Assembly: GCA_947034885.2 (NCBI GenBank)
Contig: OX344749.2
Location: 39,089,682 to 39,153,681, forward strand
From: Thuidium tamariscinum
Lineage: Eukaryota; Streptophyta; Bryopsida; Hypnales; Thuidiaceae
DNA: 64,000 nucleotides
Direction: 5' to 3'
Both the position numbers and the translations under genes were made by a program. Positions 36,061 to 47,696 of the stretch are shown here, one piece after another. Every line of letters begins with the position of its first letter. Positions within the stretch are counted from its first letter, which is position 1. The notes beneath the pieces were generated by a model that was not told the DNA's origin, searched no databases, and worked only from the letters and a program-made list of their open reading frames with translations.

Positions 36061-36620
36061 GGAAATGGTGGCATGGCCTGAGACGACCTTTGGACATGAC
36101 AAACCTGCTTCGTACTGGACATGATCAACGTATCCATGCGTTTGATGAAGAAATAATGACATTTTATGGGGAACACCCCCCAATTCCTGCATTGGGGGCG
36201 AAAATCCAATGCTCACTACAGAGGCCGATGCTGCTGCCGGAGGAGGTCTGTCTCTTTCTGATTTGTTCTAATTTTGGTACTAATCCAGTGGAGGTGTCCT
36301 TGGCTTTCATTCTATTCTGGCTAATTTCAAGAAGATCTTAGAGGAGGGTAGTTAAAATCTAGTGCCATTTTGATGGAGTCAATTGAAATCTAGTACTGGT
36401 TTGATGAAGTCAATTGAAATCTAGTACCGCCTTGATGAAGTCCTAGAGAATGATCCCACAATCATCAGGGAAAATCCAGGGCCGCTGCTTGCCTTGCCAA
36501 TGTTCGGAGCCTCACCACTGTTCCACTGGAAGAAGGCCCAGCCCGGCACAGCGTTGATTTTGTCCCCCATCGATTCCTCTGCCAAACTCACTCAGGGCCT
36601 TTCAAAATACAAGCTGTGAA
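36061..36620 (+). CDS. Possible exons of an unrecognised gene or pseudogene
   Basis: After a TTTGCAG acceptor, the frame at 36061-36245 reads like a protein (for example HAFDEEIMTFYGEHPPIPAL, then GAKIQC and RPMLLPEE) and stops being coding-like at a GTCTGT donor. A second block (about 36440-36617) reads LLALPMFGASPLFHWKKAQP and ends SKYKL-stop. The two blocks do not join in phase with obvious sites, so this may be a pseudogene or miss a small exon. The three 33-bp direct repeats at 36347-36445 fall in the presumed intron. Confidence 0.35.
36347..36445. repeat. Three tandem 33-bp units
   Basis: Direct repeats with AAATCTAGT, then TTTGATG or CTTGATG, then (G/A)AGTC, occurring three times in a row. 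Confidence 0.75.
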
Positions 36621-36723
36621 CACCCTTCTGCGATGCTTGCTTTGGTTGACTTAATCCTTTAACCCCTCATAAGGCTAAAAGTGTTCAAAAGCATCCTTGC
36701 TTTTCAAGTGTTGTAAGGTTATA

Positions 36724-36996
36724 AGGTAGGTACATCCAAAAGCGCCAGTTTTTCATACTGTGCCTAGTTCCTCTTATTATGTTGTTCAGATTTTTTTACA
36801 GTCTTGTTGGTGAGTGAAAGCATGTTCCAACGCACCAAAGAACAGTGGATTTGGATACCGTATGCAAAAGTTATTAACAGTCAAAGTGTGTTTTTGAAAG
36901 AGCCATCTACAGTCATGGTACATGACTGATTTTGAAAATGTATGCACGTTGTACAGAGCGCTTTAAGGTCAGGTGCCATTTTGGGTGTACTTACCT
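36724..36996. mobile_element. 273-bp TA-flanked AGGTAG-clan MITE, copy 1
   Basis: TA at 36722-36723 and 36997-36998. The left terminus is AGGTAGGTACATCCAAAAGC and the right is its diverged complement. It aligns end to end with the 273-bp copy at 57372-57644. No ORF. Confidence 0.8.
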
Positions 36997-37239
36997 TAAT
37001 GACATTAAAGTATGAAAATCTCAACCATACTGTACAATCTTGTAGTGTTTTGAAGTCATTTGGATGTAGACATAGATTGCAAGATTGTAATGCTTTAGTG
37101 TAAAAAAAAAGCATTAGAAGATTTTTGAACCTTCAAAGGTGCCTCTAGAATGATCTCAATTGAGAATCTTAATTGGATTTAAATGTGTACTTGTCAAGGA
37201 AGGTACAATTTTTTCCCCCTATTTTCACCCATTTTTTAC

Positions 37240-37535
37240 GTCATGATATTTACAAAAGTACATGCCTTTTATTGGACAATGGGACACTAGGTACTTCTTA
37301 TCATTTAAATCTTAAGTACATTGAGGGATTTTATATGGAAAAGGACAAATTTAGTGCAACTAAGTACTAATGCGAGCTCTTGAATCTTTAGTACTATGAA
37401 TGAACCTTTTTATATTTAAAAGGCCATGGGTACTTCATGCTCATGATGTTTGCACAATGAAATGCATCTTATTGGACAATAAGACATTAGGTATTTTTTG
37501 TCATTCAAGTCCTTGGTATTATAAGTGAATTTTTT
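37240..37535. repeat. Diverged tandem duplication, unit about 190 bp
   Basis: 37245-37320 and 37440-37520 share TCATGAT(A/G)TTT(A/G)CA, then TTATTGGACAATGGGACA or TTATTGGACAATAAGACA, then TTAGGTA or CTAGGTA, in the same order. Confidence 0.5.
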
Positions 37536-37638
37536 ATTTTGACAAACTCATAGGTACTTGATGAAATTCACACGAGGTAGCAACACATATTATGTATTTA
37601 GGCTATCATCTCTAATCTTGATTAAATATCTTTGAATG

Positions 37639-38722
37639 TCAACTCCTAAGGGCCTCTTTGAGATTTCAAAAATCTTCTAATGGATGCTGAAATTTTCTTA
37701 GAAACACATTTAGAACAATTAGAAGTAAAATTTGATTTCTACACCTAGTCAAATGAAGGAAATTTAAATTATAAAGTGATTCAAACCAACATACAATCAC
37801 ATTGGTGAAAGAAAATACCATTCAATTGAATCATTGTGTTTGTAGAATTGATGTGAAGTGTCAAAAAGGAACGAAAAAAGTTGCAAAACACAAATCTATA
37901 GCAAAATCTCCTTCTACTAAAATGCTTCTTAGTCATTCAAAATTTCTTGGATTGATATGAAATTCCAACTACACAAACTAAACCAATATGTACAACTTTT
38001 ACAAAAAAAATTAATATATGAATACTATATAAAGAAGAAATAAGATGTTGAAGTTCAATGTAATCCAAAAATATTTGATTTTTAAACTTTGAATTGCTCT
38101 CAAACATTCAAAACAACTTGAACTGCCATGAAAACTCATTAGATGAAATTTGAGGGCATTAGGAAACTGCAAGTTCTCGGATTGCGGGAACGCAATTTCT
38201 AGCCTGTGAACTCAAATCCTACGTGGTCGGGACACTGCCACGTAATTATTTTATTTTTTCAAAAAAAATTGTTTTTTTGGACTTATTTTCATATTTCAGG
38301 ACCCATTTTTTTTTTGATAAAAATCAGCCTGACAGTGGACAGCGGCATTGGGAACCATTTCGGGAACAGACTCGAAACGGCCCTGTAATGCCCTCAGATT
38401 TCATCTAATGTTACAACAACTAAACTTTAAGGGAAACCTAATCCATCAAATTTTATTGAAAATTATTATTGCATGGAAAAGATACAAACCCCTAAAGCTA
38501 CAATCATCAAAATTCAATTTGATGAACTCAAATTGAACTAGTGAACTTTGAATGGCTTTCAAAAAATTATTATATTTTTAGATTAATCGAAAAATTTTAC
38601 TACACAAACTATACTTTTAAGTGCAACTTTTCCAATGAATTTTATTGAATTTGTACATTAGAAGAAAAAGGTACAAGACTTTGTAAGGAAACTTTCGGTC
38701 CCCTTTGGCAACGAGGGATTAA
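37639..38722. mobile_element. TTAA-type element, family E, copy 1 (with a 274-bp insertion)
   Basis: Matches 47697-48675 in inverted orientation along about 800 bp. The right end GGGGACC-complement side finishes AACGAGGGA-TTAA (38719-38722); the left end is decayed (TCAA then CTCCTAAGGGCC). The match is interrupted at 38137-38410. Confidence 0.55.
38137..38410. mobile_element. Insertion with 25-bp terminal inverted repeats
   Basis: The first 25 bases (starting CATTAGATGAAATTTGAGGG) and the complement of the last 25 differ at one position. The interior, including GCGGGAAC and TTTCGGGAACA, matches 58990-59225. The related sequence at 47990-48040 lacks it, which shows that it inserted. Confidence 0.65.
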
Positions 38723-40072
38723 GGCTTATATGGCTAGAATTAGTGTATGTTATTTGTTCTATCTATGTTTGTATATTATTAGTGGATTTCAACATGAAAT
38801 ATGTGGAAGTCAACAATATAATTGTAGGCAAAAATAAGTTGAAATTTAGTAATTTTTTTTGAAGAATTTACCAAAATTGAAGATTATGTACCTATCCAAA
38901 GCCTATATTGAATAAAGATGCCATAATTCAAGGGTTTAGATGTATACTATTGTAAGAAAAATGCTTGTTGAGTGCCATAGATGCTATATGAAGGGTGACC
39001 AATGCAACTAGTAAGTTGGAGTTGCAATCCTAGTCTTCAAGTCTATAATGAGAGAATAAGATTGAACCATTTGCACTAGAAAGAACCCATGTTTTTTCTG
39101 ATGTTAGATCCAAAACATAGCATGTTTTTGCTAACATCATACATCCCGTAAAACATTGGGATGTCTTGTGGATGGAGGCCAGAAAAGTATAGATTTGATT
39201 AGATGTTGTAGAAAGCATTGTTAAATTATAGTCACAAATCACAATATATTGGTGTTTTTTAAAAATGTAATGTAGTTCAAGACATCACTATAGACATCAA
39301 GATGTTTTCAATATCATTTAGGAAAACATTCATAGCCATGTTAGAATCCTTGGTCAAACTTAATTGAGGATAAGTAACAAAAAATTATTGTGGTTAGGGA
39401 TAAAATGGCTAACCCAGGTGAAAAGAAGATAACGAGTAGATAGTGTGGAAAAAAAGTTGATGTGGTAGTTGATGTGGAAAATTATGTAACATGGATATAA
39501 AGAGTTGACGCATGCTATGTCAATATGCACAGCTAACTTATGTTTCAACCTCTGATGTTTTGTAAACATCATATAGGACATATAAATGTTTTTGAAGATA
39601 TTACTTAGGACTTTATTATTTTTTCTCTCTACAAATATAATTTAAAAGCATGTCTTGTCAACTCTACAATTCATGACGTTTAATTGGATGAACAAACTTT
39701 GTGCAAGCCACTAGAGACATCTTCTTTGATGTCAATATGACCTTATGCCCTATTTGAGACAACATCTATGGCCATCAACAAGTGCTTTTATGTATGCCAT
39801 GCATAGTGATAGGTACTATAAATAAATATGGGTGAAAGTATGCTACACTTAAGCCATTTTAACAAAACCCTCTTCTACAATTGTAAAGTCACAAGATATA
39901 AAATAGTACTTTATGTACTATTTTGCAATTGATCTCTGTTCTTGTTTAGGGATTGTCAAGGAGTTTTTAGCTATAAGGTTATAATTACACTAATTATGAT
40001 GTAGAAACCTACAAATTTTGTCCAACTAATTGAAATAGAATGTTCACAATAAAATGACCAAATTGTCATATT
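38723..40072. other. AT-rich intergenic DNA, repeat-derived
   Basis: Rich in GACATC and AACATCAT words like those in the CACTA element that follows, so it may include decayed relatives. No gene found. Confidence 0.35.
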
Positions 40073-40324
40073 CACTGTAAAAAAAATGGCAATTTTTTAA
40101 TCTTTAAGTTGACTGACTTCATGTGAAATCAAATGTAGCAACCCATGTTTTCATGTTAGCAATGACATTCAATGTAACATCTCCATGTAACATTTTTATG
40201 TCACATTGGACATCATTACTTACATAAAAACAAGGATTTTAATATTTGACATCACCTAAGATTTGTCAACTTAGACATCAATTGTTATATTGAATGTCAC
40301 CTAAAACATGGTTTTGTTATAGTG
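40073..40324. mobile_element. CACTA-type MITE with 3-bp duplication
   Basis: The ends CACTGTAA and (complement) CACTATAACAAAACCATG are flanked by ATT (40070-40072 and 40325-40327). Subterminal GTCAC and GACATC words recur in both orientations. 252 bp, no ORF. Confidence 0.65.
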
Positions 40325-40621
40325 ATTTAAGGAATTTAATCAATTATTAATTGTATCAATTAACAAGGTGGACTACCTTCATCAATGATGGATAGAACTT
40401 CTATTTGTATGGAGCATTTGAAAGCTGAATTTGAACAAACCATGTGTCGTTGTATAATAGAAAACAATTGAGAGCCATTAGAGAAATTTTAGGCCCTCCA
40501 AAGGGCTACATACTAATACTTGACAAGTCAGTCTTTTTTTGAAGCCTATTGAGTTACTTAGAAGTGAAAATGTCTCACAAAAACAAAGATAAATCTGGTA
40601 TAAATATCATAAATTTTTAGA

Positions 40622-41908
40622 ATTCCATACCTACCTGCAAACTAAAATTCCTCATAACTTTTGACTCCTTAACCCCTAAAGGACTGAGGCATTTTCTGGC
40701 TTGAAAACCACTCAAAACTGCCATGTTTGCTACTTCCTCCCAAAAAAACAAAAAAAAACAATTTTATTAGAATCTAACCATAAGATCTTGTAAATTACTT
40801 GTCTGAGATCATGTGGTAAAAATTTCATGAAGTTTAACCGTACCGATTGGAAGATATTAGCATTCAAAGTTGGAAAAAAAAAGTTTTTTTGAACTCTGAC
40901 TTGCAATTTTAGTTGACTTTGATTGTCATTTGTTGAATTTTTTTGCACTATAGACCATGAAGTTAAAATTTTTTATGTTGAACATTTGAGTTGAGAATTA
41001 GGGAAAAAAATTTCAAAATAAAACTACTTGATTTTCATTCATTAAAAAATTGTTAAGTAGAAGTAGGTCCAAGATTGAACAAAACACTAAGTTGTTAATA
41101 ACTTTAAGATGTAATTGGAAAACCATGATCCCAACGGTGATCTTGTTCTTGCAAACATCCTAAACCCTATCAAAAAAGAAAATTTGAAAAATTTGAAAAA
41201 TTGCATTCAAAAATGAATTCTATAAGGTATTTTTTGAAGAAGGTGCTTAGATCGCCCGAAATTCAAGATTGTCCATAACTTTCTCATTATTAGTCCAAAT
41301 AAAATGAAACAAAGCTTCAGATGTAGAACAAAACATAATCTTTGAGAAAAAAAAAAATTTAAAATTTGTGTTTTTTATTTCTGCCCGATGAACTACTTTT
41401 TGGACTTAGAATGGCATAACTTTTGCTTTGAAGCACCAATTGAAATAAAAATTATATTTTTGGAAAGCTAATCTGATTTCCTATCTTTAAAAAAAAGTTT
41501 CAAAAAATCATAGCAAAAATTCAAGTCACACAAGCCTGCCCGAAATTCCAAGTGTCCCCCAAGGGGACTTTAGTCCTTTAGGATTAATCCAAATGGAATG
41601 ATTCAAAGCTTCCCATGTCTGTAAAAACCTAAAGAATCAATTTGAAATTTCACTTTTGAAAAAAAAGTTTTTTTGAATAAGTTTTTTCAGCTGCCCAGGC
41701 TGCCCCAAGTTCAAACAAAACAACATATCATGCCATAACTTCTTAACCTTGTAATCAAAAGTTATGAAAACTGTTGGGCCTTGAAGCTACTCCTTAGACA
41801 CATCTTGTGTCAAAATTTCAAAGAAAATAAATAAAAACTCCATTCGTAGTGAGCTGCCTGAAATCGCTATGCTGCCAAAAAAACACAGTTTGGTCCTTTA
41901 GGGGTTAA
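40622..41908. mobile_element. TTAA family A right-half copy, host of a nested insertion
   Basis: 40622-40672 plus 41588-41908 form one continuous right-half family A sequence, the same as 16737-17103. It ends GGTCCTTTAGGGG-TTAA (41905-41908). Its left half is missing. The element at 40669-41587 sits inside it. Confidence 0.8.
40669..41587. mobile_element. TTAA family A subfamily, nested, exact TTAA duplication
   Basis: Flanked by TTAA at 40669-40672 and 41584-41587. Ends are CCCCTAAAGGACT and (complement) TCCTAAAGGACT. In the undisturbed copies (16780 and 14995) the target reads through as a single TTAA between GACTCC or GACTCA and TCCAAATGG, so insertion duplicated only TTAA. 911 bp between the TTAAs, no ORF. 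Confidence 0.88.
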
Positions 41909-42234
41909 TTCCCGTATTGAACCAATTTTCCAAGTACCAAGTCAAGTTATTTTCTCCATTCAGTTTTACACTGAATAAGAAATTTATAGATTTTTCCACT
42001 GAGTTTTGGCCAATTCCACCAGCAAACTTTGAAGTTTGAACTAAGTTAGCCGCCATTTTTTCCGGAACACTGGTCTCAACAAACACTCCTGAAACCATTC
42101 AGCAGCCAACTGCTTTCAGTTGCCCCAGGAGAGGAAGCACAAGTCAGATGAACCTCATCTCCATGTCATGAGTTTGCTGCAGAGCCCCGCCAGCAGGCCC
42201 CAGCCCCCCAAAATGAACAAACTTCCGTTTGAAA
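41909..42234. other. Intergenic DNA, nothing identified
   Basis: Moderate GC content near 42110-42210. A 66-residue minus-strand ORF (41898-42098) has no support. Confidence 0.35.
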
Positions 42235-42464
42235 TTACCCGTTGAAGGACGGACTGGTGACCGTGGAAATCATGCATTTTGACACCATGTGACACCATCT
42301 ACTTTGACTAAATCAAATATACTCATTGGAAGTTAAAGTACTGTAGAAGATCTTTCTTTTTCACTCCTAATATCGAGGATGAAAAGTTGCACTTCTGTCT
42401 TACAAAAAAAGATTTTTTGTCATTCAAACAATGCCAAATGTCTACAACGGCGTTCAAGGGTTAA
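42235..42464. mobile_element. TTAA-flanked MITE, family C, copy 2
   Basis: 230 bp. Starts TTA-CCCGTTGAAGGACGG and ends CGGCGTTCAAGGG-TTAA (42461-42464). Aligns end to end with 18811-19041 and 48985-49214. Confidence 0.8.
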
Positions 42465-42861
42465 GGTAGAACCACCCATAAGCAATTGGTACGCCATAAC
42501 CAACTTGTTGATGGACGTATTTCCAACCAAGGCTAAATGTTTGTTTTTTCCTTTTCAAAGTTGGGACTAAAAGTTCATGGCACATGTCTCAAAGTAGTGT
42601 ACAAAACAGTAGGAAAGAGTGATTAAAAAAGTAGCTTTTTGAGTAATTGAAATTAGAAGAGTCCATAGACTAGCAATGGGTCTAAGGGACCTTTTGCTTT
42701 CTAAAATTCATAGTAATTTCAATTCATGCAATAAATTTACCAAAGTTTTTGCAATCCCCATCATTTTTGTCATTGCACCTCTAAAAATGTTTGCTTTGCT
42801 TTGTAGTACACCAGATCATGTCTAGAATACCTTAAATGATTGGTTATAGGTGGTTCTACCT
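42464..42861. mobile_element. TA-flanked AGGTAG-clan MITE abutting family C
   Basis: The termini AGGTAGAACCACCCATAAGC and (complement) AGGTAGAACCACCTATAACC are flanked by TA. The left TA lies inside the TTAA that ends the family C element. Confidence 0.75.
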
Positions 42862-44386
42862 TATAATTTTATAGTCTCTTGAGAACAAACCCACAAGAAC
42901 ACACTCTAATTGCCCTCTAAAGGTTCTACACCATTGGTCTTCTATATCAAAGGGATGTCTTCCAATGATTTGCTTCATTGTGCTCCTCTATGGCTTTTCT
43001 AAGATAAACTAGTCCATCACATGTGGAATAACAGGTTTGTACTATTGGCATTCTTGAATTTAAGAAAAAATTACATGAAGACAAATGTGAGGAATAGGAA
43101 GAGCAATTGAAATTATAATTTTTTCACAAATTATGAATTTGTTAAGAATTTATGAAGTGTGTTGCCCAATTGGCTCCAAAGAGTTTTTAGATTATCTCCA
43201 AACCAACAAAAATTGTATGCATAATAGTCACCTTCTTATTCATTGAAAGTAGTTGTAATATTTTCTAACATGAAGGCCTAAAAAGGTGACTTCTTGTAAG
43301 GTAACTATGCCTAAAACTATATGAATAAGCTTTGTGGCATATCCAATGTGCTATTGAAAATAAACAACAATTTTTGTGCATTGGTGAATGACTATGAATC
43401 AAAATACAAGTGGTTCCATAATTTTTAAATATATTGTGAATTAGTTACAAATCTTCAAAGATGCAAGGTGTAGGGTCCTAATAGTGTCATGCATGTAGGT
43501 GATGCCTAAATGCACTAGATGCACATGAAGAATTGACACTCGTAGTATCAAAACATGTCATAGAGAAGAAGTTAGAGCAATACAAAGTATACTCAAAATA
43601 AACCACTTGTAAGATTGCCTCCTCAATAGTAGTATAAACAAATCTTAACACTACTCAAAATGGCCCTTATCTCTACCTTGCACTTGTCCTTGCAATATGC
43701 ACCATTTTGAGTGCCCTCCCTAGTTTGAAATAGTGCACCCTCTAAGTTGGCCTTGACTCATGAATTTGGAATAGGAGGTTCTACCTTAGTTACTTTAATG
43801 AACTCACACTAAACAAGTGAAAGTTCCTATAATTGTTGTTAGCAATTATTCCATGATTGTCATTTGAGGCATTGATTGTCGCCACTACTAATTCAATCTA
43901 AGGTGAAAACATTTAGAACTATTCCTATATCCACTCCTAATAAGTAGACTTCCATTGAAAGTGCCCCTCAAAGTGTCATTAAATTATTCCTATATTTAAT
44001 TACGCTTGGTTGATTTTCCTAAATTTCAATTTTAGAACCAAGCTATGTGACAATTTTAGTGACCTATGAAGTTCTACTTTAAATTTCATAAGAAGTTTAT
44101 ATGTCTTATCCAAAAATCTTTTTAATCTTAATTTTTAATTTTTAATTTATGATTTTCAGTTGCTAACATTACACAATAATTTTTTTCTAAAAAAGGTGCT
44201 TCCAACTATGTTCAATTGCTTATTTTTGACACTTTGAAGTGTTTCCACTATAGCGTAGCTCCAATCTTGAATTATTGAAAATAGACAGCTCTTATCTTTT
44301 CATGGACTTGATGCTGGATTGGGATGAGTCATTCTTTAGATGTTTGTGATGGGCCTTTTGCCTATATGATGGTCTAGTTTGTCAAC
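42862..44386. other. AT-rich repeat-derived DNA, no gene
   Basis: An AGGTAGAACCTCC-type right terminus occurs at about 43776-43796, so a further decayed AGGTAG-clan element probably lies here, but its left end was not found. Confidence 0.4.
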
Positions 44387-45326
44387 TTAACCTCTAAAGG
44401 ACCAAACAATAATTTTTTTTGGCAATACAACAATTTTTGGCACTTCACTACAAGCAGAATTTTTTTTTCTTCTTTAGAATTTTTACACAACATATGCCCA
44501 AGGAGTAGCTTTAAGGCCCAGCAACTTTTATAACTTTTGACTAAATGGTAAAAATTTATTGTATGGTATGTAATTTTTATTAATCTCTTGGTAGCTCAGG
44601 CAACTCAAAAAAATTCTTACAAAATCACTTTTAAAAATAAATGAATTTGGTTTTTTAGATTTTCATATACATGTAAAGCTTTGAATCCTTCTATTTTGAT
44701 TGATGAAATGAAAGTTATGAGGAGTTTCAACTTGTAGGCAATTATGGGTCTTCTTCTCTAAAACAAACTTTTAAGTACTTTATTTAACTCAATTTTCAAT
44801 GTTTTTTGAAAAAAATAAAATCATGAAATGTAGATTGTTTATTACAACATTAGAACCATTGGATTGGCATTTTTCAATTCCATAACTAAATTCCTTAACA
44901 ATTTTGTATTTTGAATCATTCTCTACCTCTTTCAACTTACTATTTTTTTCCTAAATGTGGTACAATTTTGAACAATCTAAGTTTTTTTAAATATGTAGCC
45001 AACTACCCTTAAAGAATGAATTCAAAGAAGTGTCTCACCAACATGGACATTTTTTCATATGTATGTGACCTTGAGAATTGCAATTACCTAGTTTTTTTGC
45101 AAGGTCCCAAAAATGATTTTTGTCAATTCAAATGCCAATATTTTGCAATCCACATAGCAAAAATTTCTGAATTTCTTTTTGCATCTTCTCAAACTAGCCT
45201 ACTACAAGATCCAATGGTTACATGAATCAAAAATGTTTTTTTCCGCTAAAATTTGGTACTTGTACTAAAAATGGCAATTTTAAAGTGGTTGTGGTGAAAA
45301 CATAGCTGAAAACCTTCTAGAGATAA
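44387..45326. mobile_element. TTAA family A, degenerate full-length copy, reverse orientation
   Basis: Starts TTAA-CCTCTAAAGGACC and ends at a decayed terminus near 45326. The order of internal blocks is that of 14390-15322 reversed. Confidence 0.65.
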
Positions 45327-45596
45327 TCTATAAGGTAAACCAACCTATGATAGGCAAACCACCCCATGGAGTGAAATGATTCATTGCAAACTTACTCCAA
45401 CCATGAAAAAAAATAATCATTGGTTGCAATCCTTTTCTCACATTTGTCTTTATATTAAAAAAAACTTATAAAACTTATGAATAATGTCCAGGCAAACCAG
45501 TCACTCTGCCAATTGGTTTGCCATGCAAAATTTATCAGTGCCAGCATGCGGGGAAGGAAGGACGGAATGCATGAACTTACAAATCAAATCAACCTA

Positions 45597-46222
45597 GGGT
45601 AGGAGGCTCTAAAAGTGTCCTTTTAAGGGCTGATCGCAGTTTTCATGAGCCAATGGTGATGGAAAGTATTTTCAGTGATTTTTCTGACAAAGAGAAATAG
45701 TAGCAGAATCCAACGCAAGTGGTTTCAAATTTTTTGGAGTAGGTATGAATTACTTATCAATTTTGAAAGATATCAGGTGTAGGCACCTATTTGTGATCCT
45801 AGGGTTCCCTTAAAGTGTGCACAGTGAAATTGGAAAAAGACATGACATGGCCTAACAAGGACCAGCACGGCATGCAAGAAGGGTCTGAATACTTTCAAAA
45901 ATAAGTCCTTGGATGCAACAAAAATGGACCTTTGCTTTTCTTTATTTTTTACTGCTGAAATGAATTTTTCTGGAGCAAAATCTAGTTTTTTTAAAGTTAA
46001 ATTTTTATGTGGCCACTGATTATAAAACCGTCCTATTGTGGCCTTTATTGCATCTGCCAATGCTGTTTGAATAAACCTTTATTGGATGGATTATAGTCCT
46101 AACATTATAAGGTGTCTATTTCTCTTCTGAACTGTATCCATTTATGGTGTGCTTAATGTTTGTTTTTGATCAATTCATAGGGACTGTTTGAAAAGGCTGA
46201 TCACTTTTAGAGCCTCCTACCA
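45597..46222. mobile_element. TA-flanked element with GGTAGGAGG termini
   Basis: The left end GGGTAGGAGGCTCTAAAAGT and the right end are complementary over about 22 bp with one mismatch, flanked by TA. 626 bp, no supported ORF. The interior block 45640-45770 recurs in other clan members. Confidence 0.75.
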
Positions 46223-46247
46223 TAGACATGAACTTAGAGCATCCCAT

Positions 46248-46353
46248 GCCTGCACTTCAAAGCAACACTTTAATCATTCTAGACCACTGATCTTCCTCTT
46301 AAAAAGAAGATCAACAGTCTAGAATGTTTAAAGTGTTGCTTCGAAGTGCAGGC
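46248..46353. ncRNA. Candidate hairpin: 48-bp stem, 10-base loop
   Basis: 46248-46295 pairs with 46306-46353; five of 48 positions mismatch and several of those allow G:U-type pairing. Size and shape fit a plant miRNA precursor or a tiny MITE. No promoter evidence. It sits between two AGGTAG-clan repeats. Confidence 0.45.
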
Positions 46354-46444
46354 TTACACCAGGTGTGCACATGATGAAAAATAAGCTTATGTTTCTCACT
46401 CACTACTAAGGTAGAAGTACCTATTTCAGACAACACCCATATGA

Positions 46445-46662
46445 GGGAGAGGCACCCAATGGCGTCCCTGTACCCAATGCCGTCTGTTTCTACAGCACAC
46501 AATCATTTCAGGCTATAAATGTAGGTAGGCAGTATATGGCTTATTTCTTTTGACCTAAAACAATAAGCAGTCTACAGTCCCGCTACATTTTTGTTCTAGA
46601 ATGAATGACTGACTTAGAAACGGACGGCATTGGGTACAGGGATGCCATTGGGTGCCTCTCCC
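46445..46662. repeat. Foldback with 47-bp GC-rich arms
   Basis: 46445-46491 is the inverted complement of 46616-46662 with very few mismatches, separated by about 124 bases. Each arm contains CACCCAATGGC and TACCCAATGCC, near-repeats of each other. Confidence 0.8.
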
Positions 46663-46791
46663 TTAATGGTTTCATAGGCTGACCATTTGTAGACAACACT
46701 TGGATGCACTATTTATTGAAAAAGATTATATGTTTGTGCCTTCTGGTCCAATCATTTCTCTTCCTTTCTTGCTCAGGGAGAAGTGTCAAAG

Positions 46792-47523
46792 TTAACCCTG
46801 AAACGCCGGGCCAATGACCATTGGTTTCAGGTTGCACTGTTTGTCACTCAGTTTGTTACCATTTTGTAACCAGATGTGTATGGACATTTTTATTTTTATT
46901 TTTCAGAGATGAAAGTGCATGTCCTCTGTACTTCAAAAAAATTTCAGATTTTTTGGAGGAAAATTGTATTTTCTGAAATTTTTTGAAGAAAAATTGAAGA
47001 AAAAATCATAGAAAATAGAAAATAATCTCAAAAAATCTAAAAATTTCACCCTGTGTGAAAAATATAGTGTAAATCATCATGGTATAAACTAATTTTCCGT
47101 GTACATCTATAATTAGAATGCAGTGGACATTAAAAATACGGCCAAAGTTCAAACTGCAATAAAATATTCAATTTTACAAATTTTTCCAAAATTTCAATTG
47201 GAGAAGAAACTAGAGTAGAGGACCTCCATTTCATTAGCTGGGCTCAAATTCAAAAAATGTCGTTTTCAAGGAGAAATTTCAGATTTACTCAATTTCTCAA
47301 AATACACTAAAATGACAAATTTTGCCATCCGTTTTTCTTAATTACTTCTCAACTATATAAAAAAACATTAATTACACTAAAAATTCAATTGGACACTCTT
47401 TATAACTCAACATTAAAGGTCATTGAAAAAAAATGGATGAAAAAACTACTATTTAGGCCTTCTGGTGGCTTGGAGAAGTCATCCAAAGGCCATAAAATGG
47501 CTCTACCGATGCTTAGGGGTTAA
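46792..47523. mobile_element. TTAA-flanked element, family D, copy 1
   Basis: TTAA-CCCTGAAACGCC at the left and GATGCTTAGGGG-TTAA at the right; 732 bp. It matches 62769-63505 in inverted orientation across the whole body. No ORF. Confidence 0.65.
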
Positions 47524-47696
47524 CTATAATAGGTGAATCTATAAAACCGAAATGGGTCTATATGATATATCAACATTTATATTGAATAAAATGTTAATTT
47601 TTAAGGAATTTTTTTTTATATAGTTCCTCGTCCTTATCTTTGCACACATTGAGATCAATTCTAGAGTGAATTTTCGACATTTTTCATGCTAAAATG

